Source: Tannerella forsythia (GTDB taxonomy: Bacteria; Bacteroidota; Bacteroidia; Bacteroidales; Tannerellaceae). Taken from it: a stretch of 64,000 bases of DNA. Where the stretch lies: positions 1 to 64,000 of the forward strand of contig NZ_RQYN01000011.1 in the NCBI RefSeq assembly GCF_003860135.1. The letters are read 5' to 3'. Below the pieces are notes generated by a model, which worked only from the letters and a program-made list of their open reading frames with translations, was not told where the DNA came from and did not search any database. How positions within the stretch are numbered: the stretch's first letter is position 1; each line of letters begins with the position of its first letter. Shown piece by piece: positions 26,943 through 37,150 of the stretch. Position numbers and translations under genes: made by a program.

Positions 26943-27521
26943 TTATCCCACCTGTTCGGTTTCACGCATACGTGTACCGGATGAAGCAAGCAGCTGCCGC
27001 TTCAATCGCGCAAGCTGTCCTCTGACGGAGGCATCCAATCGCATATCGTTCAGTTGAAAGATAAAACCTCCCCCCACAGCCGGATCGGTATATGCTGAAA
27101 ACTCAACCTCTCCCCGAGTCCGTTTTTCCACCTGCCGACGGATACGCACGAGCATTTCTTCACTCATCGGCCCGGCTGATGTGAGGTGAACGATACTGAT
27201 GTTCTTTCGCCTGCGATAATACGTCTGATAACTTAACGCAATATCATACAACATACTCTCTCGGTTATTCTTCAGGATCAGCCTGATAAAGTCGAGATAA
27301 GATTGTTCCGGGGCGGGACTGGCAGCTTCTCCCAGTATTTCCTGCTTGTATTTGACGGGAACTACCGGGCTGGAAAGCGTATCGCGCAGTTTCGGAATAT
27401 CACGGAGTATCGACGAAAGCGTTTGCATGCGTTGATAAAGCGCTTGCTCCTCGTTTCGTCTCAAAGCATACTCGTACAATGCTTTCGCATATCGTCTGGA
27501 AATTAATCCTGCATTCATCAT
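26943..27521 (-). CDS. atpH: ATP synthase F1 delta subunit (OSCP)
   Basis: 192 residues. Family start MNAGLISRRYAKALYEYAL; two adjacent ATG codons at 27521 and 27518 are equally possible. C-terminal pattern DPAVGGGFIFQLNDMRLDASVRGQLARLKRQL is typical. Links F1 to the peripheral stalk. Confidence 0.94.
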   Translation of the reverse strand: MMNAGLISRRYAKALYEYALRRNEEQALYQRMQTLSSILRDIPKLRDTLSSPVVPVKYKQEILGEAASPAPEQSYLDFIRLILKNNRESMLYDIALSYQTYYRRRKNISIVHLTSAGPMSEEMLVRIRRQVEKRTRGEVEFSAYTDPAVGGGFIFQLNDMRLDASVRGQLARLKRQLLASSGTRMRETEQVG

Positions 27522-27586
27522 TCTTCATTATCATCCGTTCACAGCTCCACCAGAGAGGCTGAGAACAGATTGAATTTTCATACGGT

Positions 27587-28081
27587 TTAATTCTTTTCTA
27601 TCTCGTCCAGTAAATGAGCGATGAAAACCTCCTGCCCTGCAGGATCATCCAGCTGCCGACGAAGTACTTTCTCCGCAATATCGACGGATAAGCGTGCAAC
27701 TTGCCCACGAATATCACTCATGGCCTGTTGCTTTTGAGCATCTATCTGACGCCTCGCTTCATCTAATTGCTGCTGCGCCTCTATAGCGGCTTTCTCCTTG
27801 GCGGACAGTATCATCTTTTCACTCTCGGCAGTAGCCTGCCGGATCAACTCGCTTTGGCGCACGCGGGCTTCGTCCAAAATACCTTCCGACTCCTGCCGGA
27901 TCTCTGCCAGCCTGCGATTCGCTTCATCGGCTGTCACAAGCGATTGCTCAATATATTCCCTACGTTCGTCGACCATTCGGGTGATGACGGGGAAACCGAA
28001 CTTCGCCAATAGTCCGAAGACGATCAGAAAAGACAGCAGCATCCAGAATAGCAGTCCGAAGTCGGGCGTTAACAACGACAT
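27587..28081 (-). CDS. atpF: ATP synthase Fo b subunit
   Basis: 164 residues. One N-terminal TM segment (FGLLFWMLLSFLIVFGLLAKFGFPVI) followed by a long charged coiled coil (about 30-150), typical of the peripheral stalk. It lies 17 bp after atpE. Confidence 0.96.
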   Translation of the reverse strand: MSLLTPDFGLLFWMLLSFLIVFGLLAKFGFPVITRMVDERREYIEQSLVTADEANRRLAEIRQESEGILDEARVRQSELIRQATAESEKMILSAKEKAAIEAQQQLDEARRQIDAQKQQAMSDIRGQVARLSVDIAEKVLRRQLDDPAGQEVFIAHLLDEIEKN

Positions 28082-28098
28082 GATCTAAGTCTTTTTTG

Positions 28099-28350
28099 TT
28101 AACTGTTCACAGCCATCAGACAAACAACGATCGCAAATAATGCCGCACCTTCAATTAATGCCGCAACAATAATCATCGACATGCGCACATCACTGGCCGC
28201 TTCGGGCTGACGTCCGATCGCTTCCATCGCACTCGAACCGATTTTTCCAATACCGAGACCGGCTCCAATAACAGCAATAGCGGCTCCCAACGGCGCGGCA
28301 AATGCGCCCAAATTTGTTGTTGCTTGCAACATCATGTTTAACAGTGTCAT
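28099..28350 (-). CDS. atpE: ATP synthase Fo c subunit
   Basis: 83 residues forming the two-helix rotor hairpin: Gly-rich helix 1 (GAAIAVIGAGLGIGKIG), polar loop GRQPEA, helix 2 with the ion-binding Glu in VAALIEGAALFAIVV. The Gln and Glu-Ser pairing of sodium-type c subunits is not seen, suggesting proton coupling (inference). Confidence 0.97.
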   Translation of the reverse strand: MTLLNMMLQATTNLGAFAAPLGAAIAVIGAGLGIGKIGSSAMEAIGRQPEAASDVRMSMIIVAALIEGAALFAIVVCLMAVNS

Positions 28351-28390
28351 AATCCTTTAATTTAAAATTGTTATTTCGTATTTTACCTTT

Positions 28391-29479
28391 TTATTTCTTT
28401 ACTTTTTCGCGTTGATGCTCCGGTCTCGAAAGTCCGATAAACACGGCCGAAAGCATCGTAAACACATACGCCTGAATATAAGCGACGAGCAGCTCGAGAC
28501 AGTTCATAAATACCGATAATAAAACGGAAAAGACCGTCATACCGACATGCATTGCAGCCCCCATCTTAGCCGTAATAAATACAAGGCAAGTAAGTGCGAT
28601 CACAATCGAATGTCCTGCCATTATATTCGCGAAAAGACGAATCATCAAAGCAAACGGTTTCGAGATAACCCCGAACAGCTCGATGACAGGCATCAGAGGA
28701 ACCGGCACTTTCATCCACATCGGTACATCCGGCCAAAATATCTCTTTCCAATATGCCTTATTCCCAAATACATTAACGGCAACCATCGTGCAAATAGCAA
28801 GTGTGAAAGTGATTGCAATATTTCCGGTCGTATTGGCTCCTCCCGGAAAAACAGGAATCAATCCCATCAGGTTGTTGATCAAGATGAAGAAAAATGCCGT
28901 CAGGAGATACGGTGAATATCGAGCATAATCTTTGCCGATACTTTTTCGTATGACTTCATCTTCGATATTCATGACAAACATTTCGACAGCTCCCACGAAT
29001 CCGCCCGGAACGGCATGCTTGGGATGACGTTTATACCATCTCGCCACAGACAGAAAGATCGCCAGCATGACGATCGAGTTGATGATTAACGCCAGGGCAT
29101 CCTTTGTCAGAGAAATATCCAACGGACGTATCTCCGCACCACCGGCATCACGTTCGACAATCTTTCCGGCATAGTCCCCTTCGGATGCGATGTAAAAACC
29201 TTTATATGATGCATCGTGTGTAAGGCGAGAGGATGAAAACACATGCCACCCCGTCGTCGAAGAACGAACGATCACCGGCAGATAGACCGACAGGTGTCGA
29301 TCGTTGATTGTCGTAATATGCCACCAGTAACTATCCTGTACATGATCAAAGATAATCTCGACCGCATTGATCTCGGGCTTATCGCTCTGAGCATACGCAG
29401 AAGAAGGCGGTACGACGCTCAGGAGACCTATCACGCCAACCAGCACCTTGATTTTTATATCATTGAACTTTTTGATCAT
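28391..29479 (-). CDS. atpB: ATP synthase Fo a subunit, long Bacteroidetes form
   Basis: 362 residues, about 90 more than E. coli a subunit. It starts with a signal-like segment (VLVGVIGLLSVVPPSSAYA) and an extracytoplasmic region to about residue 130, then the proton-channel helices, including SKPFALMIRLFANIMAGHSIV with the essential Arg, and ELLVAYIQAYVFTMLSAVFIG. The extension is typical for Bacteroidetes. Its start overlaps the end of the preceding small membrane gene by 20 nt. Confidence 0.95.
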   Translation of the reverse strand: MIKKFNDIKIKVLVGVIGLLSVVPPSSAYAQSDKPEINAVEIIFDHVQDSYWWHITTINDRHLSVYLPVIVRSSTTGWHVFSSSRLTHDASYKGFYIASEGDYAGKIVERDAGGAEIRPLDISLTKDALALIINSIVMLAIFLSVARWYKRHPKHAVPGGFVGAVEMFVMNIEDEVIRKSIGKDYARYSPYLLTAFFFILINNLMGLIPVFPGGANTTGNIAITFTLAICTMVAVNVFGNKAYWKEIFWPDVPMWMKVPVPLMPVIELFGVISKPFALMIRLFANIMAGHSIVIALTCLVFITAKMGAAMHVGMTVFSVLLSVFMNCLELLVAYIQAYVFTMLSAVFIGLSRPEHQREKVKK

Positions 29480-29900
29480 CTTTTACCCCCGTTCTTTTAT
29501 GATGTTTGTGTTGAGAATCAATATTGTACAATACAAACAATTTGACGCACATAAACCAAATATAAAATAGCCCGAAGGTGAGCAGAAACGCTCTACGTTG
29601 CACATTGATCTGGTAGACGTAATAAAACAAGAAGCAGGCCGAGACAATAAACTGCGAAGTGTTCAACAGCATCAGTCGAGCAACTGCACGTCCGGGATGC
29701 AAGCGTTTGCTCTCGATGCGAGACAGCGCCAACAACACCGTCAGACCTAACATGAGGAAATATACAGGAGTCAGGAGCATATACGGCGTATAGCTTTTCG
29801 GGAAAAGCCAGTAGACCATCGCCAATTCAATGATTCCAAACATCAAAATACTTCCGAGCACAAACGTATTGACCGTTTTATGCGAATATGCACTACTCAT
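29460..29900 (-). CDS. AtpI-like small membrane protein in ATP synthase operon
   Basis: 146 residues with four predicted TM segments (VLGSILMFGIIELAMVYWLF; MLLTPVYFLMLGLTVLLAL; LNTSQFIVSACFLFYYVY; LLTFGLFYIWFMCVKLFVLY) and a basic His/Lys C-terminus. It sits between atpC and atpB, where many bacteria place atpI, an assembly factor for the c ring; sequence similarity to AtpI itself is not evident, so this is by position and topology. Confidence 0.65.
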   Translation of the reverse strand: MSSAYSHKTVNTFVLGSILMFGIIELAMVYWLFPKSYTPYMLLTPVYFLMLGLTVLLALSRIESKRLHPGRAVARLMLLNTSQFIVSACFLFYYVYQINVQRRAFLLTFGLFYIWFMCVKLFVLYNIDSQHKHHKRTGVKDDQKVQ

Positions 29901-29928
29901 TTTTCTTATTCTGATTACAATATATGTT

Positions 29929-30174
29929 TTATATTTCTACACAGACCGTTATTTGGTCCGCCTTCACTTCTACAAACCCGCTTCGTATGGCTATCCGGCG
30001 AGCTTCTCCACCCAAAGGAGCATGACATTCGATTTCACCTTCGACTAATGACGAGATGATTGGTGCGTGCTTCGGCAAGACTTCGAATCGCCCTACTTCA
30101 CCCGGAAATACAATACGTGAGCACTCTTCTTGATATACGGTTCCGGAAGGAGAAATCACCCTTATTTTCAACAT
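29929..30174 (-). CDS. atpC: ATP synthase F1 epsilon subunit, short form
   Basis: 81 residues, consisting only of the N-terminal beta-sandwich (LKIRVISPSGTVYQEECSRIVFPGEVGRFEVLPKHAPIISSL). The C-terminal two-helix inhibitory domain of typical 130-140-residue epsilon subunits is missing, as is common in Bacteroidetes. It starts 4 bp after atpD. Confidence 0.94.
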   Translation of the reverse strand: MLKIRVISPSGTVYQEECSRIVFPGEVGRFEVLPKHAPIISSLVEGEIECHAPLGGEARRIAIRSGFVEVKADQITVCVEI

Positions 30175-30178
30175 CTCC

Positions 30179-31705
<1,527 letters not shown>

Positions 31706-31730
31706 TTAATCCTCTTTCGTAAATCGGGTG

Positions 31731-31738
31731 CAAAGATA
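31731..31738 (-). promoter_or_regulatory. -7 box for the ATP synthase operon
   Basis: TATCTTTG on the minus strand, 31 bp upstream of the atpD ATG. Confidence 0.65.
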
Positions 31739-31849
31739 TGGAGATTAAAATGTTATTTATTGACGAAAAAGCCATCGAAAATGTTCATTTTGGATATTCC
31801 CGATGGCTTTCGATTCTGAACAGAGCCTTTAAACAAGCAAATGAACGGC

Positions 31850-32641
31850 TTACTTCTTCTTTAAGCTCGATGACTTGTCGACCGACATGGTCACGGTGCA
31901 ATCGCCTGTGTATATGACATCCGAACCACCTCCGACTTTGGCCGATAGTCGTTCCGTGCAGTGGACATCGACATCGCTTCCGCCCGAAACGGAGAGATCG
32001 CAATCTTTTGTCACGAACCGATGGGCCTTGAAATCGCTACCGCCCGAGACGGACACGCTGCAAACGTTAGCATAGCCTGACAGATCCCCGTCGCTACCGC
32101 CCGAGATGGCCAAATCGCACTGCTCAGCCTCTACCGAAGCGTTGAAGTCGCTGCCGCCGCTGCATGCCATGTCGAGCGTCTTCACGTTGATCTCTCCCTT
32201 GAAATCACTTCCTCCCGAACAGGCTATCGAAAGGGCATCTCCCTGTGATGTGGTATTTTTCGTATATACATCACTGCCGCCACTGACCGAAATCGCGGTG
32301 AGTTGACCCATATTCGGCACGATAACCTTCGGGCTCTTTCCATTGAAGCGATACCTGTAGCCATGTTTCATGGTAATCTTTAACGTACCGTCTTCCACCT
32401 TCGTTTCCACATATTCCTGAAGGTTCTCATCGGCAACCACGATGATACCCCCCGTCAGATCGCCGGAAATTTCAACATCCAGCCCGTTTCTTACACTAAG
32501 CGCTTTGTAGGTGCCTACACTTCGCTGACGTTCGACCGTCTGCCCGTTTCCCTGAATGCGCCCTTGCGCAATACAACTCATTGTCGCCGCAAGCGCAATG
32601 ACCGATAATAAGATTGTTCTCATCATGATATTTATTTTCAT
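31850..32641 (-). CDS. Head-GIN (DUF2807) secreted protein
   Basis: 263 residues from the ATG at 32641, with a Sec signal (LLSVIALAATMSCIAQ; the Cys is not clearly in a lipobox). The mature part is a putative auto-transporter adhesin head-GIN domain: KALSVRNGLDVEISGD, then seven near-regular GGSD repeats (SGGSD or GGGSD, about residues 123-245), each about 17-22 residues, consistent with a right-handed beta-helix. Usually cell-surface or periplasmic with no proven activity. It lies downstream of prfC on the same strand with a 70-bp gap. Confidence 0.85.
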   Translation of the reverse strand: MKINIMMRTILLSVIALAATMSCIAQGRIQGNGQTVERQRSVGTYKALSVRNGLDVEISGDLTGGIIVVADENLQEYVETKVEDGTLKITMKHGYRYRFNGKSPKVIVPNMGQLTAISVSGGSDVYTKNTTSQGDALSIACSGGSDFKGEINVKTLDMACSGGSDFNASVEAEQCDLAISGGSDGDLSGYANVCSVSVSGGSDFKAHRFVTKDCDLSVSGGSDVDVHCTERLSAKVGGGSDVIYTGDCTVTMSVDKSSSLKKK

Positions 32642-32712
32642 ATTCAATGATAAAACGTAAGAAACGGAAAAATGTTACATTTTTCGCATTGCAGATGCCT
32701 ATCGAGAGTCAG

Positions 32713-34290
32713 TTAAAACTCTGATGTAAAGTGGAATTTTATTTCCGGAAAATCTTGCTGAGCCATCGTCAGCACATACGCCGAATCGGCCAGATAGACA
32801 TCTCTTCCCTCATGGTCGACAGCCATATATTGCGCCTTACGCTTCTTGAAACTGTCGAGCATCGCTTTATCGTCGCTTTCTATCCAGCACGCTTTATAAA
32901 GGCTGATCGGTTCCCAGCGGCATTGCGCACCATACTCGTGCAGCAGACGGTACTGAATGACTTCGAACTGCAACTGTCCGACCGTACCGATAATCTTTCG
33001 GCCATTAAACTGATTCGTAAACAGTTGGGCAACCCCTTCGTCCATCAACTGATCGACACCTTTGTTGAGCTGCTTGGCTTTCATTGGGTCGGCATTCTCG
33101 ATGTATTTGAACATCTCGGGCGAGAAGCTCGGAAGTCCCTTGAAGTGAAGCTCTTCACCTCCGGTCAGACTGTCACCGATCTTGAAGTTTCCCGTATCGG
33201 GCAGCCCGACGATATCGCCGGCAAACGCTTCGTCTACGACTTCTTTGCGCTGCGCCATAAACGCCGTCGGACTGCTGAAACGCATCATCTTCCCGAAACG
33301 CACGTGCTTATAGTTCGCGTTCCGCTCGAACCGTCCCGAGCAAATCTTCACGAACGCGATGCAGCTGCGGTGATTCGGATCCATATTGGCATGAATCTTA
33401 AAGACAAACCCGGAGAACGCCTCTTCTTCCGGACGAACGATCCGCTCGACGGCCTGCACCGGAGAAGGCGGCGGGGCGATACGTACAAAGCAGTTCAGCA
33501 ACTCGCGCACACCGAAGTTATTCAAGGCCGAGCCGAAAAAGACCGGAGCCACATCGCCTTTCAGGTACGTCTCCTTGTCGAATTCGGGATAGACCCCATT
33601 GATCAGTTCCACATCAGCCCGCAGCTTCTCAGCCAGCGAAGCATCGATATGTTTCTCCAGCTCGGGGCTGTCGATATCTTTAAACTCGATACTTTCCGTC
33701 ACCGTCTGCTTACTCGGCATATACAGATCGAGTTTCTGTTCGTAAAGGTTATAGACGCCTTTGAAACGCACGCCCATCTCGATCGGCCAGCTTAACGGAC
33801 GGACACTGATTTTCAGCTCGCTCTCGATCTCGTCGAGCAAATCGAACGGCGACTTCCCTTCGCGGTCCATCTTATTGACGAAAACAATCACGGGTGTCTT
33901 CCGCATCCGGCAGACTTCCATTAGCTTACGGGTCTGCGCTTCCACGCCTTTGGCCGCATCGACCACGATGATCACACTGTCGACCGCCGTCAACGTGCGG
34001 AACGTATCTTCCGCAAAATCCTGGTGACCGGGTGTGTCGAGGATATTGATCTTATATCCCTCGTAATCGAAGGCCATCACCGAGGTGGCCACCGAGATGC
34101 CACGTTGCTTCTCGATTTCCATCCAGTCGGAAGTGGCCGTGCGGCGTATCTTGTTCGATTTGACGGCGCCGGCCACGTGAATAGCACCTCCGAAAAGAAG
34201 GAGTTTCTCGGTAAGCGTCGTTTTCCCCGCGTCGGGGTGACTGATGATCGCAAATGTTCTGCGTCGATGTATTTCGTCTGTTAAAGTCAT
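32713..34290 (-). CDS. prfC: Peptide chain release factor 3
   Basis: 525 residues. GTPase that removes RF1/RF2 from ribosomes after termination. G1 [22 protein letters not shown]3 [17 protein letters not shown]4 [10 protein letters not shown], and RF3-specific regions ([38 protein letters not shown]). Starts 12 bp after rfbD and forms an apparent operon DUF4924-rfbD-prfC. Confidence 0.96.
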   Translation of the reverse strand: MTLTDEIHRRRTFAIISHPDAGKTTLTEKLLLFGGAIHVAGAVKSNKIRRTATSDWMEIEKQRGISVATSVMAFDYEGYKINILDTPGHQDFAEDTFRTLTAVDSVIIVVDAAKGVEAQTRKLMEVCRMRKTPVIVFVNKMDREGKSPFDLLDEIESELKISVRPLSWPIEMGVRFKGVYNLYEQKLDLYMPSKQTVTESIEFKDIDSPELEKHIDASLAEKLRADVELINGVYPEFDKETYLKGDVAPVFFGSALNNFGVRELLNCFVRIAPPPSPVQAVERIVRPEEEAFSGFVFKIHANMDPNHRSCIAFVKICSGRFERNANYKHVRFGKMMRFSSPTAFMAQRKEVVDEAFAGDIVGLPDTGNFKIGDSLTGGEELHFKGLPSFSPEMFKYIENADPMKAKQLNKGVDQLMDEGVAQLFTNQFNGRKIIGTVGQLQFEVIQYRLLHEYGAQCRWEPISLYKACWIESDDKAMLDSFKKRKAQYMAVDHEGRDVYLADSAYVLTMAQQDFPEIKFHFTSEF

Positions 34291-34302
34291 TTGTTTCTAT
34301 CA

Positions 34303-35166
34303 TTAAGGGTTTGTTGTCAAAGTGCGGACACATCCGGTCAGGCTCTCTTCCCACACCGGAATCCGGAGACCGAACACCTGTTTGATTTTCGTCTTGTCGA
34401 GGACGCTGTAGGCCGGTCTGGTCGCCCGCGTGGGGTACTCGTCCGTGGTGATCGGATGAAGCGTACATGTGCGACCGCCCATCTCCATAACCTTCCGGGC
34501 AAAGTCGTACCAACTGCATACGCCCTCGTTCGAGAAATGATAGATGCCGGACGCCCATACCGGATGCGCCAGTATCTTCAGCATGGCATCGGCCAGATCG
34601 CCGGCATACGTGGGCGTTCCCACCTGATCGGCTACGACGCTCACCTCGCTTCGCTCGGCGCCGAGACGCAACATCGTCTTGACGAAGTTTTGCCCCACCT
34701 CCGAATAAAGCCATGCCGTGCGGATAATAACCGCATCGGGAAGGACTTCCTGCAAGGTCTGTTCGCCTGCCAGTTTAGTACGGCCATAGACCGACGTCGG
34801 CGCCGTCGGATCATCTTCGCGATAAGGCCGCTGTCCCCGTCCGTCGAAGACATAATCGGTAGAGATATGGATGACGCGCGCGCCGTGCTCGGACGCAATC
34901 TCGCCGATGTTGCGCACCGCATCGCGATTGATCCGCATACACCGTTCGGCATCATCTTCAGCCTTGTCGACGGCCGTATAAGCCGCACAGTTCAAGATAT
35001 ACCCGATGCCATTGGCGCGTACGTATTTCGTCAACTGCGCTTTATTGCAAATATCGAGGGCATCGACATCGGTAAAATAAAACGTCCATTCCGGGTGATG
35101 ACTCGCCCGTTGCCGCAGGGCGCTTCCCAATTGTCCGTTCGTACCCGTCACTAAAATTGATTTCAT
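34303..35166 (-). CDS. rfbD: dTDP-4-dehydrorhamnose reductase
   Basis: 287 residues, extended short-chain reductase. N-terminal NADP-binding GTNGQLGSALRQ, STDYVFDG, catalytic Tyr/Lys in SVYGRTKLAGEQ, and RTAWLYSEVGQNFVKTML. It makes dTDP-L-rhamnose for surface polysaccharide. No rfbA/B/C are present here; in Bacteroidales the reductase is often separated and linked to prfC. Confidence 0.94.
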   Translation of the reverse strand: MKSILVTGTNGQLGSALRQRASHHPEWTFYFTDVDALDICNKAQLTKYVRANGIGYILNCAAYTAVDKAEDDAERCMRINRDAVRNIGEIASEHGARVIHISTDYVFDGRGQRPYREDDPTAPTSVYGRTKLAGEQTLQEVLPDAVIIRTAWLYSEVGQNFVKTMLRLGAERSEVSVVADQVGTPTYAGDLADAMLKILAHPVWASGIYHFSNEGVCSWYDFARKVMEMGGRTCTLHPITTDEYPTRATRPAYSVLDKTKIKQVFGLRIPVWEESLTGCVRTLTTNP

Positions 35167-35183
35167 CTTGTTCTCGTTTTTTG

Positions 35184-35717
35184 TCAGGATACCGTTTCCG
35201 ATTCCTTGAATTTGGCAGCCAGAAAAGAGAGAAACGTATGAATCTGTTTCATCGCTTCCTGCGTTTCGGCACTGACGGGCTTGCCCTGCATCCGCAGCAG
35301 CAGATAACCGTAGAGGGCGATGAAGCAGGTCTCGATCTCCGGCATCTCGGCGCCTCCCGCCTTGGCGCGCAACTGCACGATCGATGGCAAGGTTTTGTAA
35401 TACAAGGCGCCATACGTCGTTTCGCGCGGGTTTGCGAGCAGCGACCGATGCAACTCCGTCAGCGAAAGAATCACATTTCGGTTGATCTGCAAATGTCCGC
35501 GTTCGGTCACTCCTTCGTTGCGCATCATGTCGATTAGCTCTTCATACCAGTGAACAATTTCGGCCTTTACCGTCTCCGGCTGGTCATACTGTTCGATAAG
35601 GGTTTCCCGAATCTTGTCGATATCCAATCCGTTGGCACGGATCAGGTCTTCCACCTGCCACATGTAAAGCAGATATTCGACCATATTTTCCTTTCTTTTT
35701 TGTTGAGCCACCATCAT
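35184..35717 (-). CDS. DUF4924-like helical protein
   Basis: About 177 residues; start placed at the ATG at 35717 (or 35714) because the upstream frame crosses the -7 box. All-helical, soluble: MVEYLLYMWQVEDLIRANGLDIDKI, LQINRNVILSLTELHRSLL, CFIALYGYLLLRMQGKPVSAETQEAM. Matches a family I recall as DUF4924, frequent in Bacteroidales beside rfbD and prfC. Function unknown. First gene of that operon, 17 bp before rfbD. Confidence 0.75.
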   Translation of the reverse strand: MMVAQQKRKENMVEYLLYMWQVEDLIRANGLDIDKIRETLIEQYDQPETVKAEIVHWYEELIDMMRNEGVTERGHLQINRNVILSLTELHRSLLANPRETTYGALYYKTLPSIVQLRAKAGGAEMPEIETCFIALYGYLLLRMQGKPVSAETQEAMKQIHTFLSFLAAKFKESETVS

Positions 35718-35725
35718 AGCGGGTA

Positions 35726-35733
35726 CAAAAGTA
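35726..35733 (-). promoter_or_regulatory. -7 box for DUF4924-rfbD-prfC
   Basis: TACTTTTG on the minus strand, 8 bp upstream of the ATG at 35717. Confidence 0.6.
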
Positions 35734-35777
35734 GCAACTTCCGGACAAATGTCAATTGCAAACAAGCAATTTAATCG

Positions 35778-35785
35778 TACTTTTG
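35778..35785 (+). promoter_or_regulatory. -7 box for MBL-fold gene
   Basis: TACTTTTG, 24 bp upstream of the ATG; divergent with the previous box, 45 bp apart. Confidence 0.6.
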
Positions 35786-35809
35786 TCGAAGAAACAATTA
35801 CGATAAACG

Positions 35810-36667
35810 ATGAAAACATCCGTCCGACTCATTCCTACGGGTTATTTTTATGCCGATGGGGGCTGCATGTTCGGTGCCACTCCGCAATCGGCGTGGAAGC
35901 GTCGCTACAAGGCTGATTCGCAGAATCGCTGCCGGCTCGCCATGCACGTCGGACTGGTAACCACCGAATGCGGACGAGTGATCCTGATCGATAACGGCAT
36001 CGGCAACAAGCATACCGACCAACTGAGAGCCTCGTTCTATCAGTTTCATGAACTGACGGACCTCGATGAAGCACTCCGACAATACGGCATCCGTCCCGAC
36101 GACGTGACCGACGTCGTGCTGACTCACCTGCATTTCGATCATTGCGGAGGAACCACCCGACACGGTGAGGACCAACAAATCGTCCCTGCCTACCCGAATG
36201 CGACGTGCTGGGTGAGCGAAGCGCAATGGCACGAAGGGTTTCATCCCAACGCTCTCGAACGTGATTCTTTTTTCCCGGAGAATATGGAGGTCATTCGAGA
36301 ATCGGGCAAATTACGTCTAATCAAAGACGAGATGTTCCTTACGCCGCAGGTCAAGCTGCGTCTGTTCGGCGGACATACATGCGGGCAAATCGTCGTCGAT
36401 GTGCGGACAGATTCCCGCACTGTTGTCTTTGCCGGCGATGTTATCCCTACCTCCGCTCACCTCTCTCCGACATGGATTTCCGCATACGATATTCGTCCGT
36501 TAGAGACTTACCACGCCAAAATCCGCTTGCTCGAGGAAGCTGCCGCGAAGGAGCAAATCGTCGTCTATTATCACGACGCGTATACCCCATACTCGGCCGT
36601 GAAGAAAATAAACGATTTCTATAAAGCCATCTCCTTCGCTGTGGATACGGACGGAAAGATTGGGTAG
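35810..36667 (+). CDS. MBL-fold metallo-hydrolase
   Basis: 285 residues, cytoplasmic. The metallo-beta-lactamase signature is VVLTHLHFDHCGG (HxHxDH), with downstream His in FGGHTCGQ, Asp in VFAGDVIPTSAH and His in YYHDAYTP completing two metal sites. An N-terminal GCMFGATPQSAW pattern is common in quorum-quenching lactonase-like and related hydrolases. Substrate not deducible. Single-gene unit. Confidence 0.88.
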   Translation: MKTSVRLIPTGYFYADGGCMFGATPQSAWKRRYKADSQNRCRLAMHVGLVTTECGRVILIDNGIGNKHTDQLRASFYQFHELTDLDEALRQYGIRPDDVTDVVLTHLHFDHCGGTTRHGEDQQIVPAYPNATCWVSEAQWHEGFHPNALERDSFFPENMEVIRESGKLRLIKDEMFLTPQVKLRLFGGHTCGQIVVDVRTDSRTVVFAGDVIPTSAHLSPTWISAYDIRPLETYHAKIRLLEEAAAKEQIVVYYHDAYTPYSAVKKINDFYKAISFAVDTDGKIG

Positions 36668-36910
36668 CAGACAGATCAAATCATGAATTAAAAATGATGA
36701 AAACCGATGGCTGACAATTGACTATTAATTCGAATCCGGCGCTATACTGCCCGCTAATAGGAAGAGTCTTTCGGATGAAGAGATCGCCCCTTAGAAAACC
36801 ACAACTTGCAGATAATCTATCCCCCAAATATTTCCTATAGATTCCTAACGACACCTTTCGATACGTTTCGAATGTATAAGAGTATAGGGCAAAAAGTTTT
36901 ATAAATGGCA

Positions 36911-36982
36911 GTGTGCCATAACGAGCGAACTGCTTCGTTGTTTGTGGAATGCGAGCTCGGTCACATACCTTAGTATATCCCT
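36911..36982 (+). repeat. Dispersed intergenic repeat, copy 2
   Basis: Counterpart of 24136-24210; shares GTGGAATGCGAGCTCGGTCA and flanking blocks in the same orientation. Confidence 0.7.
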
Positions 36983-37024
36983 CATCCTTATCGCCTCCCA
37001 ATTTCGCCCATTCTTACACAACTA

Positions 37025-37065
37025 AAGAGGGTGTACCCAAACATTGCGTTTTGACACACCCTCTT
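37025..37065. terminator. Hairpin in convergent gap
   Basis: Perfect 10-bp stem AAGAGGGTGT / ACACCCTCTT with a 21-nt loop. No long T-run on either side, so it may be an unusual terminator or other structured element. Confidence 0.4.
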
Positions 37066-37150
37066 GGAACTATGCTGTTCCTTCAAAATCGTAGCCGATG
37101 ACACATCTTTCGAGTTCAACTTGTTTTCATTTTCATCGGCTGTTTTTCTA

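Larger units (their letters stand above)
36668..37150. other. Convergent intergenic region
   Basis: No coding frame. It contains the second dispersed repeat (36911-36982) and a strong hairpin (37025-37065). Confidence 0.55.

Noticed and set aside
32731-35154. Long plus-strand frames across prfC and rfbD
   Set aside because: Both opposing genes have complete enzyme motifs; the plus frames are composition shadows.
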